The notes beneath the pieces are model-generated. The model was given only the letters and a program-made list of their open reading frames with translations. It did not search any database and had not been told where the DNA came from. From Triticum aestivum (taxonomy: Eukaryota; Streptophyta; Magnoliopsida; Poales; Poaceae): 64,000 bases of DNA. How positions within the stretch are numbered: the stretch's first letter is position 1; every line of letters begins with the position of its first letter. A program made the translations under genes and the position numbers. Positions 54,507-64,000 of this stretch are shown here, in pieces. The DNA lies in the NCBI RefSeq assembly GCF_018294505.1, contig NC_057797.1:124005116-124069115 (forward strand), in the 5' to 3' direction.

Positions 54507-57500
54507 TGTCACAGCCCCAGATCAGCCCTTGTTTGTTTTTGCTTTAGCATCCATGCAACATGTTTAAATTTTATGAAATTTGAAATGGGGATTGCTCAAA
54601 CCCTAGCATTAAAGGAATTCACTAGGTTCACCTAAAATACTTTCAAGTAAGTCCAAATGGCTTTCAAAAATGTTCATGATTTTTGACAAAGGTGAAAAAC
54701 CTCTACCAAAAATGATGCCAATATTTTTGGGCCATTATGGATTTTTGAATAATCCTTATTGTATTTGAATTGGGGCATTTAAATACTATTAATATTTTTT
54801 AAATGCTCCAACAATTCTGAAAATAGTTAAGGGCCTCTGTAATAATTCATTTAATGGCCACAATTATTTGCAGGATTTATTAAAATGATTTGGGCTATAA
54901 ACTAAATCAGAAACAAAACTACAGAAATAGAAAAGAGAAACAAAATAGAAAAAAAGGGGAGAGAGGCCACCTGGGCCACTTACCTGCTTACCAGAGCCGG
55001 CCCAGCCCACCTCCTCCTCCTTTGTCCTCTTCCTCCTCTGCCAGGAGGACGAGCAGAGGCGAGGCGTGGCGCTCGCCGACGCTGCCCCGGCCACCTCCTG
55101 CTTCCCCCCCCCCTAGCCACCTCCTGCTTCCTCCCTGGCCTCCCCAGCGACGCCCCGGACGACGCCACGCACCCCCTGCACCGCTCCCCTCTCCCCGTGC
55201 CCCTCTTCCCCCCTGTTCGCCTCTCCCTCTCGCTCACCGAATGCGCCCGCCGCCACCGACGAGCACCACCGCAGCCACCGTCTCCCCCTCGACCCCTCGC
55301 TGTGCTTGCGAGCTCCGCCTCGACCACCTCTTCCTCCTCGCCGAGAAGCGCACCGCGGGAGCCCCTGCAACGTCGCCACCGCCGTCGTCTTCCACCTCCA
55401 GCGCCCGAGCTCGCCTCCGGTCAATTCAGCGCGGCTAGGACCTCCCCGAGCTCGCTGACCTCCTCTACGGCACCACTGTGAGCTCCTACGCCTCCCCTCC
55501 CTCTTTCCCCCTTCGATTGCACCCTGTAGCCCCGATCCCACCGGAGCCGCGAGCTCGGCTCCGCCGGCGATGTCAGCGCCGTCACTACAGACAGCAAGGC
55601 TCGAAACCGAGCACGGCACCGTGCTCCTAGCATCCTCAGGAGCTCGGCGAGCCCCTTAACCATCCCTCCCGTCCTCTGTGGCCTCGCCCCGCTCGAACCC
55701 GAGCTCCGGCCGCCGCCTCGCTCGCCGCCGACACCGATTCCGGCCGCCCCGAGCGCAACTGACTCCACCAGGAGCTTCGGCTCGTCCCCAGCTCCTCCTA
55801 GATGCCCTCCGCGGCCCATTTGGTCGCCGGAGTGGCCAAAACCACTCTCGCCGCCGCGTCGGGCTTGCCGGCGGCTAAACGCCGGCAGCCGACTTTGACT
55901 TTGACCACGGGTGGGCCCCGGTTGACTCTCCTGAGTCAATGACAGGTGGGGCCCAGCCCTGTTAACTATTAGGATTAGTTTAGTTAATTTTAGTTAAGCT
56001 AATCACACTGACATGTGGGTCCCAGTGTCAGGTTTGACCTGGACCCGGTCTGTTGACCTGCTGAGGTCAGCATGACGCAATGATGACGCAGATAATCATT
56101 TTCTAAAATAATTCAGAAAATCCAGAAAATTGTATAAACTTCATTAAATCATAGAAAATTAACCGTAACTCCAAATTAAATAAATTATATATGAAAAATT
56201 ATCAGAAAAATTCAAGGAATCCATCTGTACCATTTTCATGCATGTTAGAACAACTTATCACTACTGTTTAGGACAAATGAATTAAATGGCATTTGAATAA
56301 TCACATATGGAGTTTGAATTTGAATCTTGTATTCAAACCAACTTCATTTAATCTGTTGCTAGTTGCATTAGCTCAAAACACATTCATATTGCCATGTCAT
56401 AGCATGCATCATATTGTGCATTGCATTGATTGTGTTTCCTTCTGTGTTGCCGGTATTTGTCCCCTCTCGATAGACGTGATACCGATGATGCGATCGTTGA
56501 CACTGATGAAGACTCAATGTTATCTTCAGAAGTGCCAGGCAAGCAAAACCCCCTTGTTCATTCCGATACAATCCCACTCTCTCGCTTCTGCTCTCTTTTA
56601 CTGCATTAGGACAACACCGATTCATCTGTTACTTGTTGCGGTAGCTGAACCCCTTTATCCTTTGCATGACCTGTCATTGCCACAGTAAATAGATGAAACC
56701 CACTAGCATGAGTAGGAGTTGTTTGAGCCTTGTTGTGCCTACTCATTCATGCTTGCTTGTCATGCCTGCTACTGCTTAGAGTTGAGTCAGGTCTGATTCA
56801 TCGGGGATGAATCAGAGGCGGGTGAACATGTCCTACTGTGTGTGAGCTAAGTGTGTGAACACGATTTGGTAAAAGGTGTCGGTGAGAGGCCATGTAGGAG
56901 TACATGGTGGGTTGTCTCATTAAAGCCGTCCTCAGGAACTGAGTTCTGTGTTTGTGATCCATGATTCAGCTACTACCATACATTGGGCCCTAAAATATGA
57001 CCCCGCTCGACTTCTTATTCACCCTAGCTCTCTGTCCAGGAGTTGCAAGTAGTTTCTGGTGTTTGTAGCCTACTGGAGGCCGTGGACAGTGCTGACCGTA
57101 GGGGTGGGCTGTGATGCGGTAGGTACGTGGCACGGTGTACCGAATACCCGTTAGGTATCTCGGGAACCCTGTTCACATCGTTCGGGGCCGTATGGGAAAC
57201 CTCGGCCGGACTCCCTGCGGATGGAACCTGAATAGGCGATAAACCTGGACTAGAGGCTTAAGTGTTTAGGTAGGTCGTGGTCTACACCCACGTCGGCTTT
57301 CGCTTGAAGTCTGCCGAGCACATGTCGTGTGCAGACGCTAAGTGGTGGAAACATGTATGAAGAAGTACACCCCTGCAGGGTTAACATCATCTATTCGAAT
57401 AGCCGTGTCCGCGGTAAAGGACTTCTGGGTTGCTTATATCAGTTCATAGACAAGTGAAAGTGGATACTCTAAAATACGCAAGATAAGCGTGAGTGCTATG

Positions 57501-58596
57501 GATGGCGTTCTCGTAGGGAGACGGGAGCGGATCCATAGTGGTGTATTGATATGGTGAATATGTGGACTCGTGTGCGCCACCTCAAAAGAGTTACTTGCAG
57601 TCGTAGTTCAGGATAGCCACCGAGTCAAAGCTGGCTTGCTGCAGTTAAACCCCACCATCTCTTTGTTGATAATGACGCATATGTAGATAGTTCTGATGTA
57701 AGTCTTGCTGGGTACATTTGTACTCACGTTTGCCTATTTTATGTTTTTGCAGAGAGACTTCGGTCTCACTAGTAGTTTCGCGTGGACTTCGATGTTTAGC
57801 TTGTTACCTCAGCTACGATCTTGTGCCCCGGCAGGATCTGATAGATAGTCAGGCTTCTCAGCCTTTTTCATTTATAAATGTCTGTACTCAGACATGATAG
57901 CTTCCGCTTGTGCTTTGACTTGTATGCTCTGATTGTTGGGTCATGAGACCCATGTTTGTAATATCTCGCTCCTCGGAGCCTATTGAATAAAATACTTGAG
58001 TCGTAGAGTCATGTTGTGATGCCATGTTGTATTTGCACATATCGAGCATATTGTGTGTATGTTATTGAAATGCTTGGTATGTGTGGGATCTGACCATCTA
58101 GTTGTTTATCTTTAGTAGCCTCTCTTACGGGGAAATGTCTCCTAGTGTTTCCACCGAGCCATGGTAGCTTGCTACTGCTCCGGAACACTTAGGCTGGCCG
58201 GCATGTGTCCTTCTTCGTTCCTGTGTCTGTCCCTTCGGGGAAATGTCACGCGATGAATACCGGAGTCCTGTTAGCCCGCTACAGCCCGGTTCACCGGAGT
58301 CCTGCTAGCCCAGTGCTACAGCCTGGATTCACTCGCTGATGACCGACACGTTCGATGCTGGGTCATGGATGCCTGTCCCTGTAAGTCTGTGCCACTTTGG
58401 GTTTACGACTAGTCATGTCAGCCCGGGCTCCTTATCATATGGATGCTAGCGACACTATCATATACGTGAGCCAAAAGGCGCAAACGGTTCCGGGCAAAGG
58501 TAAGGCGACACCCGTGGGGATACCGTGCGTGAGGCCGCAAAGTGATATGAGGTGCTACAGGCTAGATCGATGTGACATCGAGTCGGGGTCCTGACA
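54507..58596 (+). repeat. 5' LTR (about 4090 bp) of the chromovirus-like element
   Basis: The first 1.45 kb is duplicated at 62568-64000 with about ten substitutions and an 18-bp insertion (63068-63085) in the second copy. The right end is inferred from TGACA and the PBS. Contains a GC-rich block at 54960-55940 with long but unsupported frames on both strands, and a two-unit tandem repeat at 58259-58330. Confidence 0.75.
58259..58330 (+). repeat. Two-unit tandem repeat in the LTR
   Basis: Units of 34 and 38 bp, each starting ACCGGAGTCCTG(T/C)TAGCCC and containing CTACAGCC(C/T)GG. Confidence 0.75.
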
Positions 58597-58600
58597 GCGT

Positions 58601-58612
58601 TGGTATCAGAGC
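58601..58612 (+). other. Primer binding site, initiator tRNA-Met
   Basis: TGGTATCAGAGC, 4 bp after the LTR end, complementary to the 3' end of plant initiator tRNA-Met. Confidence 0.8.
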
Positions 58613-61600
58613 TTGACTGCCTGTAGGATTACCAAGCCAAACTGGTCGAAGTTGAGTCTAGAAATTCTTTAGTTATATAAGGGAATTGATTGTGGGATGG
58701 AACGTAAGGCTCTTTTACTCCTTATACCTTATGCCTTCTGATCTGAGTCATCTTATCTTTCCTGCGGGGATTAAGAACTAGGCTATCTCTTCTTTCTATC
58801 AGGATCACGTGTTACTAATCCGTAGACTTATAAGATTGTTAGATTTAAGTCTCAGTTTAGTTCCTACTACTTCCGTATGATAATTGCTGATCTCGGAACC
58901 TTGATATTGTGCTTCTAAGTGGTTATGCCACCATTTTTGTGAATGTCTCAAATCTTTTCTGAGCATTTACAGTCGTTATGCTGTCCGAGTCATCACAGGT
59001 TTCTAAATAGTTTGAAGCAATTTGCAAATTCTTTCCTCCCGTTTCGATGTTCTTTTGGGCCAGATTAACCACACTAATCGGTGAGTTGAGGTACTTGATT
59101 GCCTTGACATATATGTTGGAGCTGGTATTATGACCCTAGGTGTCTTAGGGGATCATCTAGTGGTCTAGCCATGATTTGTGTCCTAGTGTGAAGATTCTGG
59201 CCTTCATTCTCGAAAGCATTCCGTGATGCTACTTAGTAGTAGGTATTCTATTCCTGGGTTCTTGAACCCGAGATTCACTCTACTTACTTCATGTCGATAG
59301 TAATTGCTAGCTCCCTTAGGTTATTAGTAACCTTTGCGATAGTCCTTGAAGCCCGTGGTATCTTCTTCTTCCAGGTACCATGAACTACTTATGGCAGAAG
59401 TTCCTCGTTGAACTGAAATATCACAACAGGATTATTCTTGAGGAGTTCTCCATTCATAAATCGTGACTCTGCCAGTTCTACCTTTCTGCATGGGTTATCC
59501 GGGAGAAATATGTTGAACTTGGTTCGACATACTAATCTATGCATCCACAACTCAGAAAATTATATGTTCCTTTGAGTTGTTCTCTTTAGTTGCATTCTGA
59601 CCCTCGTCTATCAATTGATAGTCAGGAGTAATTGTGCATTCGTGTTGTCAATGCTTATTACTCTTGTGGTCTGTCAAGCCATTCTGTCCTGAATGACTTG
59701 GAGAAACAAACTCCAGTACCTCATCCATATCCAGGATTGGGTCAAAGAAGTTGTGCTCCGCAGATCAAATTGCTAATCCAGCTTTTGTTCTGCTCTACCT
59801 TGGAGTATTACATATTTTATATCGAGATTGTTATAGGAATTGCACACCATCCTATGAACTCTTGGTACAGTGATACTTCTTGCCATCACTGTTCATTCCT
59901 CGGTTCCTGTGTTATTGTAACCGGAATGCTGACAAGTGGATCGTGGCGTGTGAAATCAATACTGCTAGCAACTTTGTTGCTTGGTAGTTAAATGGACGAT
60001 AACCTCATTCTCAGCGTATTGATTATTGAATCGTCACCCTAAGACTGATCGTGCTATCTAGTTCTTATTTCGGTGCACCCTTCGATTGATGAGTTAGGAT
60101 CTTGTCAAGTCCTCACTCATTTGATCATATCGTCTTGCCCTCAAAAGCGAGATTGTTCTCGAGCTTAGTAACATACCGGTGGTTCGTGATTTTCCGAAGA
60201 TCTTCTCGGAAGTATTACCAGGTTGTCACCTGACCGCTATGTTGAGCTCGTGATCAAGTTGGTTTTCTTGTGAACCACCCTCTCTCCAAGATCGGTGTTA
60301 GATATCCCTGAGCTAGTTGGTTAAGCTAAACGACAACTTGGAGGGTTGGAAGATAAAAGCTTGCCTGACTTAGTTCGTTCCAAAGGGATATTCTTGTGTA
60401 GTGTGTATTGAAGAAAGATGATATCTTCATCGATTGGTCCCTGTGATCAGTTGCTGGACCTATTGTCTTATCAATCCTTTGATTTGAGTGTGGGCTATCG
60501 TCAAATCAAGTCGGAACCAACGATGTTCGTAATGTTGTCTTACTCGTGGTTGATCCCTCGAGCATACACCATTATATCTTTTGGGTCTGACCAATGCTAT
60601 CACCGTGTTCACTTAACTATGGAATTCCTTTTAAAAGGAAACCTAGATGAATTGTTGTTGAGCCCATTGACAACATCCTTGTCTTCTCCATAATTTTGTT
60701 GAACATTAAGCTAGTGTTGGAAATTTTTGAAAGCATTTGTTCATGCTAGCTCATGAAGCATATGTTTGGATGAAGGTAGTGACTTCCTTTAATTCATGTG
60801 CATCTGATGCAAGTTGCCGCCGTGGATTCGAGAAAGTCAATGTTGTTTTCTTGGAATCATTCCAAATCAGTCATGCACACGTGCGAAGAATTCTGTGGTT
60901 TGAAGACTTGCAACCTTCAATCTATATGTGTCCCTAGCACACTAAGCCACTGATTGAATTGTTCAAGGAGAAGAAGTTCCTTCTTAAGAGTATACCTTAT
61001 GCAAGGACTTCGATATCCTCGATGATGGTTCCCCTCCTGAACTCGGTAGTGTTTTATTATAAGACTACTTTGTGGTCATGCTTGTCTGGGACAACGTGTT
61101 CACATGTTGTAGCAGAACCAGCTCATGTTTTGGAGCTTGCTATCGTAATTCATTTCCCGAGAATCTCGCAACGTCATCTCGTCGATTTGTGTTGCAAACT
61201 TCCGTTTTTCTTCCTAGACTTGATGAGTCTGGAATATCCTGACACCAACCAGATCTAAATCTCAGGCAGATATGATGGTTGGAATATTTCCCAAGAATTA
61301 TAATATTGGTCGCGCGATAACCGGTAAGGTGGATGTCGTGGCCAACACACCCAGCCGGAAGACCTGTTATTATAATATCTTGATTGATGAAGTTGGCCGC
61401 CTCCCCATAGGGATTTCGTAGGATTTACTCCCTAGTTGCCCCTATGGATTTTGAGATCCCGAAGTCCGACCTTTACTTGATGTTCTAGTTATCAAACCAT
61501 ATTTATGAATGGGATACACTAGCACGTCAAGGAGAACATTAGAAGCGGAGTGCTAAATGTCTCTCGGTCGATCATCCAGATTTTGTTTCCTTGGCCTCGC

Positions 61601-62554
61601 TAAGGTGAAATCTGAGAAGGTGTTATCTTCCTTTGCATCTGCATCATCCATCATTAGCCATCATGGTAGTATGTTGTGTTGTCAGCACCCTTGACACGGA
61701 TGTTGATAAAACCTTGATGATTATGGAAATGCTCAAGTTCTTGAGAGCACGCACAAGCGCTAGGTGTTATCATCGACACTAATTGGGATGCTCTCAGTTT
61801 CCTCGGCAATGCTATGACCTTTTCAACCAGTGAATTCACTCTTTATTGTTGGGTTCTTCCCCAGTTACCAGAATCATTCCTAGCATTTGCATTTTGTTCC
61901 TAGCTTGCACCGCCAATGTGCCATTCTACCATGGGTCTCTTCCATTTCCGGTGATAAGTAAATTCATCCATTGCGTTGTCTTCAACAAGGTAATCCTCAT
62001 CATCCAAGTCCGAGTATGCCATTCTACCGACCCCGCCAATCGATTGCTTGTGATTGCCTTAGGCTGGTATAAAGAGTTTCAATGATCTTTGAATCAAAGG
62101 CAATTCTTTTTGCCACTTAAGGGGATATATCTACGAGTCACCATCCCTAAGATGCCTCGTTGTGGTATCATGGCAATCCAACTCCTCGCTACGTTGACAA
62201 CCGATCGCCACATTCTTAAGTCTGGAATTGTTGTCTACTTAGCGAACCCTCGTCATTTGTCTTACTCCATTTCTTCGGATCTGTGCTTCGTCTCTCAGCT
62301 CAAGAGATGTGGCTATATCTCATCCCATGAGTTGATCCTAAGTTGTTCGGTCTTCTCGAAGATCGATTGTTCTAGAGTTTTCCTTTCCTCTTCTTGTCAT
62401 GATTAGCTGAAGTTCTCAGAGCAAGACGACAAGACAATGATGGTGTTCAAATCAACGTTCATTTGAAGTGCACCCTGGATCATGAAGATTATACTAGTTT
62501 GCGTTTCCCCTTCACTTTACCCTACGCTTGAATCTCGGGACGAGATTTTTGTTT
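58613..62554 (+). pseudogene. Decayed internal region of the chromovirus-like element
   Basis: About 3.9 kb with no ORF longer than 119 codons. Traces in order: a possible degraded zinc knuckle near 59650 (YYSCGLSSHSVLND), an RT-start-like sequence near 60180 (FP-F-E-LPG-type), a palm-like FDLSVGYRQIKSE near 60480, and a degraded catalytic-box region near 60655 (VEPIDNILVFS in one frame, IDDILVFS-like). The integrase part is not confidently recognisable. Stops and frame changes are dense. The length is well below that of an intact gag-pol (about 4.5-5 kb), so deletions have also occurred. Confidence 0.6.
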
Positions 62555-62567
62555 AGTGGGGGTGAGC
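62555..62567 (+). other. Polypurine tract of the chromovirus-like element
   Basis: AGTGGGGGTGAGC immediately before the 3' LTR. Confidence 0.75.
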
Positions 62568-64000
62568 TGTCACAGCCCCAGATCAGCCCTTGTTTGTTTT
62601 TGCTTTAGCATCCATGCAACATGTTTCAATTTTATGAAATTTGAAATGGGGATTGCTCAAACCCTAGCATTAAAGGAATTCACTAGGTTCACCTAAAATA
62701 CTTTCAAGTAAGTCCAAATGGCTTTCAAAAATGTTCATGATTTTTGACAAAGGTGAAAAACCTCTACCAAAAATGATGCCAATATTTTTGGGCCATTATG
62801 GATTTTTGAATAATCCTTATTGTATTTGAATTGGGGCATTTAAATACTATTAATATTTTTTAAATGCTCCAACAATTCTGAAAATAGTTAAGGGCCTCTG
62901 TAATAATTCATTTAATGGCCACAATTATTTGCAGGATTTATTAAAATGATTTGGGCTATAAACTAAATCAGAAACAAAACTACAGAAATAGAAAAGAGAA
63001 ACAAAATAGAAAAAAAGGGGAGAGAGGCCACCTGGGCCACTTACCTGCTTACCAGAGCCGGCCCAGTTCCCCCAGCCGGCCCAGCCCACCTCCTCCTCCT
63101 TTGTCCTCTTCCTCCTCTGCCAGGAGGACGAGCAGAGGCGAGGCGTGGCGCTCGCCGACGCTGCCCCGGCCACCTCCTGCTTCCCCCCCCTAGCCACCTC
63201 CTGCTTCCTCCCTGGCCTCCCCAGCGACGCCCCGGATGACGCCACGCACCCCCTGCACCGCTCCCCTCTCCCCGTGCCCCTCTTCCCCCCCTGTTCGCCT
63301 CTCCCTCTCGCTCACCGAATGCGCCCGCCGCCACCGACGAGCACCACCGCAGCCACCGTCTCCCCCTCGACCCCTCGCTGTGCTTGCGAGCTCCGCCTCG
63401 ACCACCTCTTCCTCCTCGCCGAGAAGCGCACCACGGGAGCCCCTGCAACGTCGCCACCGCCGTCGTCTTCCACCTCCAGCGCCCGAGCTCGCCTCCGGTC
63501 AATTCAGCGCGGCTAGGACCTCCCCGAGCTCGCTGACCTCCTCTACGGCACCGCTGTGAGCTCCTACGCCTCCCCTCCCTCTTTCCCCCTTCGATTGCAC
63601 CCTGTAGCCCCGATCCCACCGGAGCCGCGAGCTCGGCTCTGCCGGCGATGTCGCCGCCGTCACTACAGACAGCAAGGCTCGAAACCGAGCACGACACCGT
63701 GCTCCTAGCATCCTCAGGAGCTCGGCGAGCCCCTTAACCATCCCTCCCGTCCTCTGTGGCCTCGCCCCGCTCGAACCCGAGCTCCGGCCGCCGCCTCGCT
63801 CGCCGCCGACACCGATTCCGGCCGCCCCGAGCGCAACTGACTCCACCAGGAGCTTCGGCTCGTCCCCAGCTCCTCCTAGATGCCCTCCGCGGCCCATTTG
63901 GTCGCCGGAGTGGCCAAAACCACTCTCGCCGCCGCGTCGGGCTCGCCGGCGGCTAAACGCCGGCAGCCGACTTTGACTTTGACCACGGGTGGGCCCCGGT
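62568..64000 (+). repeat. 3' LTR of the chromovirus-like element, cut by the window end
   Basis: 1433 bp visible. In the first 500 bp only one difference from the 5' LTR (position 62628, C for A). Further differences and an 18-bp insertion lie in the GC-rich block. Confidence 0.9.

Larger units (their letters stand above)
54507..64000 (+). mobile_element. Chromovirus-like Gypsy element with ~4.1-kb LTRs, pol decayed (continues past window)
   Basis: LTR start TGTCACAGCCCC at 54507 recurs at 62568. The inferred 5' LTR ends GGTCCTGACA at 58596, so TGTCA...TGACA form inverted ends. It is followed by an initiator tRNA-Met PBS (58601) and, before the second LTR, a PPT (62555-62567) after CTCGGGACGAGATTTTTG, a word typical of Tekay/Del-type elements. 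The interior has only fragments of RT and no long ORF. The 3' LTR is cut by the window end; about 2.6 kb should remain outside. Confidence 0.8.

Noticed and set aside
54980..55939. Several long overlapping frames on both strands (Pro/Arg/Ser-rich), repeated at 62925-63956
   Set aside because: They lie in a GC-rich LTR block, overlap in opposite directions, have Arg/Pro/Ala/Ser bias typical of chance frames in high-GC DNA, and resemble no protein I know.
59632..59991. 119-codon frame in the chromovirus-like interior as a standalone gene
   Set aside because: It lies among decayed gag-pol traces, has no start context or neighbours of its own, and the knuckle-like segment suggests it is a relic of gag.
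1..64000. Search for host genes, tRNA, rRNA, CRISPR arrays, bacterial operons
   Set aside because: No supported exon-intron host gene outside transposons, no cloverleaf tRNA noticed, no regular spaced repeats. The multi-copy direct repeats are LTRs and the palindromes in element B have irregular spacing.

Overview
The window is repeat-rich plant DNA, most consistent with a large Triticeae genome (wheat, barley, Aegilops or rye type). The evidence is the LTR-retrotransposon families it carries: Athila-type Gypsy elements with a tRNA-Asp primer site, a Tat-type Gypsy element with an antisense gene, Angela/BARE-like Copia elements, a CACTA transposon end and a chromovirus-like Gypsy with very long LTRs. 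I see no ordinary host gene, tRNA, rRNA, CRISPR array or bacterial feature. Nearly all coding sequence is transposon-derived and most of it is broken. Family names (WHAM, Sabrina, Fatima, Angela/Barbara) come from memory of Triticeae repeats and are provisional; clade assignments are firmer.

Layout. 1-1802: 3' part of a retroelement (A) with a gag-like gene. 1803-7884: Athila-like Gypsy copy 1 (5' LTR, PBS, gag, protease, RT, RNase H, integrase), cut off inside the integrase region. 7885-12480: element B, lacking its 5' end, with an unusual acidic ORF, a coiled-coil ORF and a 3' LTR. 12481-13490 and 28281-28738: two halves of one gene in element C (PF04195-like 'gypsy-type transposon' protein), split by Athila-like copy 2 (13491-28280). 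Copy 2 has its own 3' LTR split by a complete Tat-like element (18683-27827, TSD TTTAC). 28739-40502: Athila-like copy 3, whose 5' LTR is split by a complete minus-strand Sabrina-like element (28829-38450, TSD CTTTT) and whose gag is interrupted by a CACTA end (40503).

From 40503 rightwards the elements appear stacked like Russian dolls: CACTA, Angela-like copy 1 (40696, plus), a 61-bp start of an unidentified element (48935), Angela-like copy 2 (48996, minus), and a Gypsy element with ~4.1-kb LTRs (54507 to beyond the window end). None of these is closed within the window, so the missing right halves are predicted to lie beyond 64000 in reverse order.

How the parts relate. The Athila-like copies encode RT and integrase, whereas the Sabrina-like element encodes only gag, protease and an ATHILA-type ORF. 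The two share LTR ends and primer site, which suggests cross-mobilisation. The Tat-like element has lost RT and integrase and its sense gag is broken, yet it carries an antisense gene that reads through six exons with five GT-AG introns and no lesion. LTR divergence, counted by eye, fits the nesting order: about 0.6% for the innermost chromovirus-like element, 2% for the Sabrina-like, 3.5% for the Tat-like and roughly 8% over the part compared for Angela-like copy 1. The best candidates for a second look are the intact spliced antisense gene, the shared ends of the pol-less and pol-bearing Athila elements, and the large inverted repeat formed by the two Angela-like copies.
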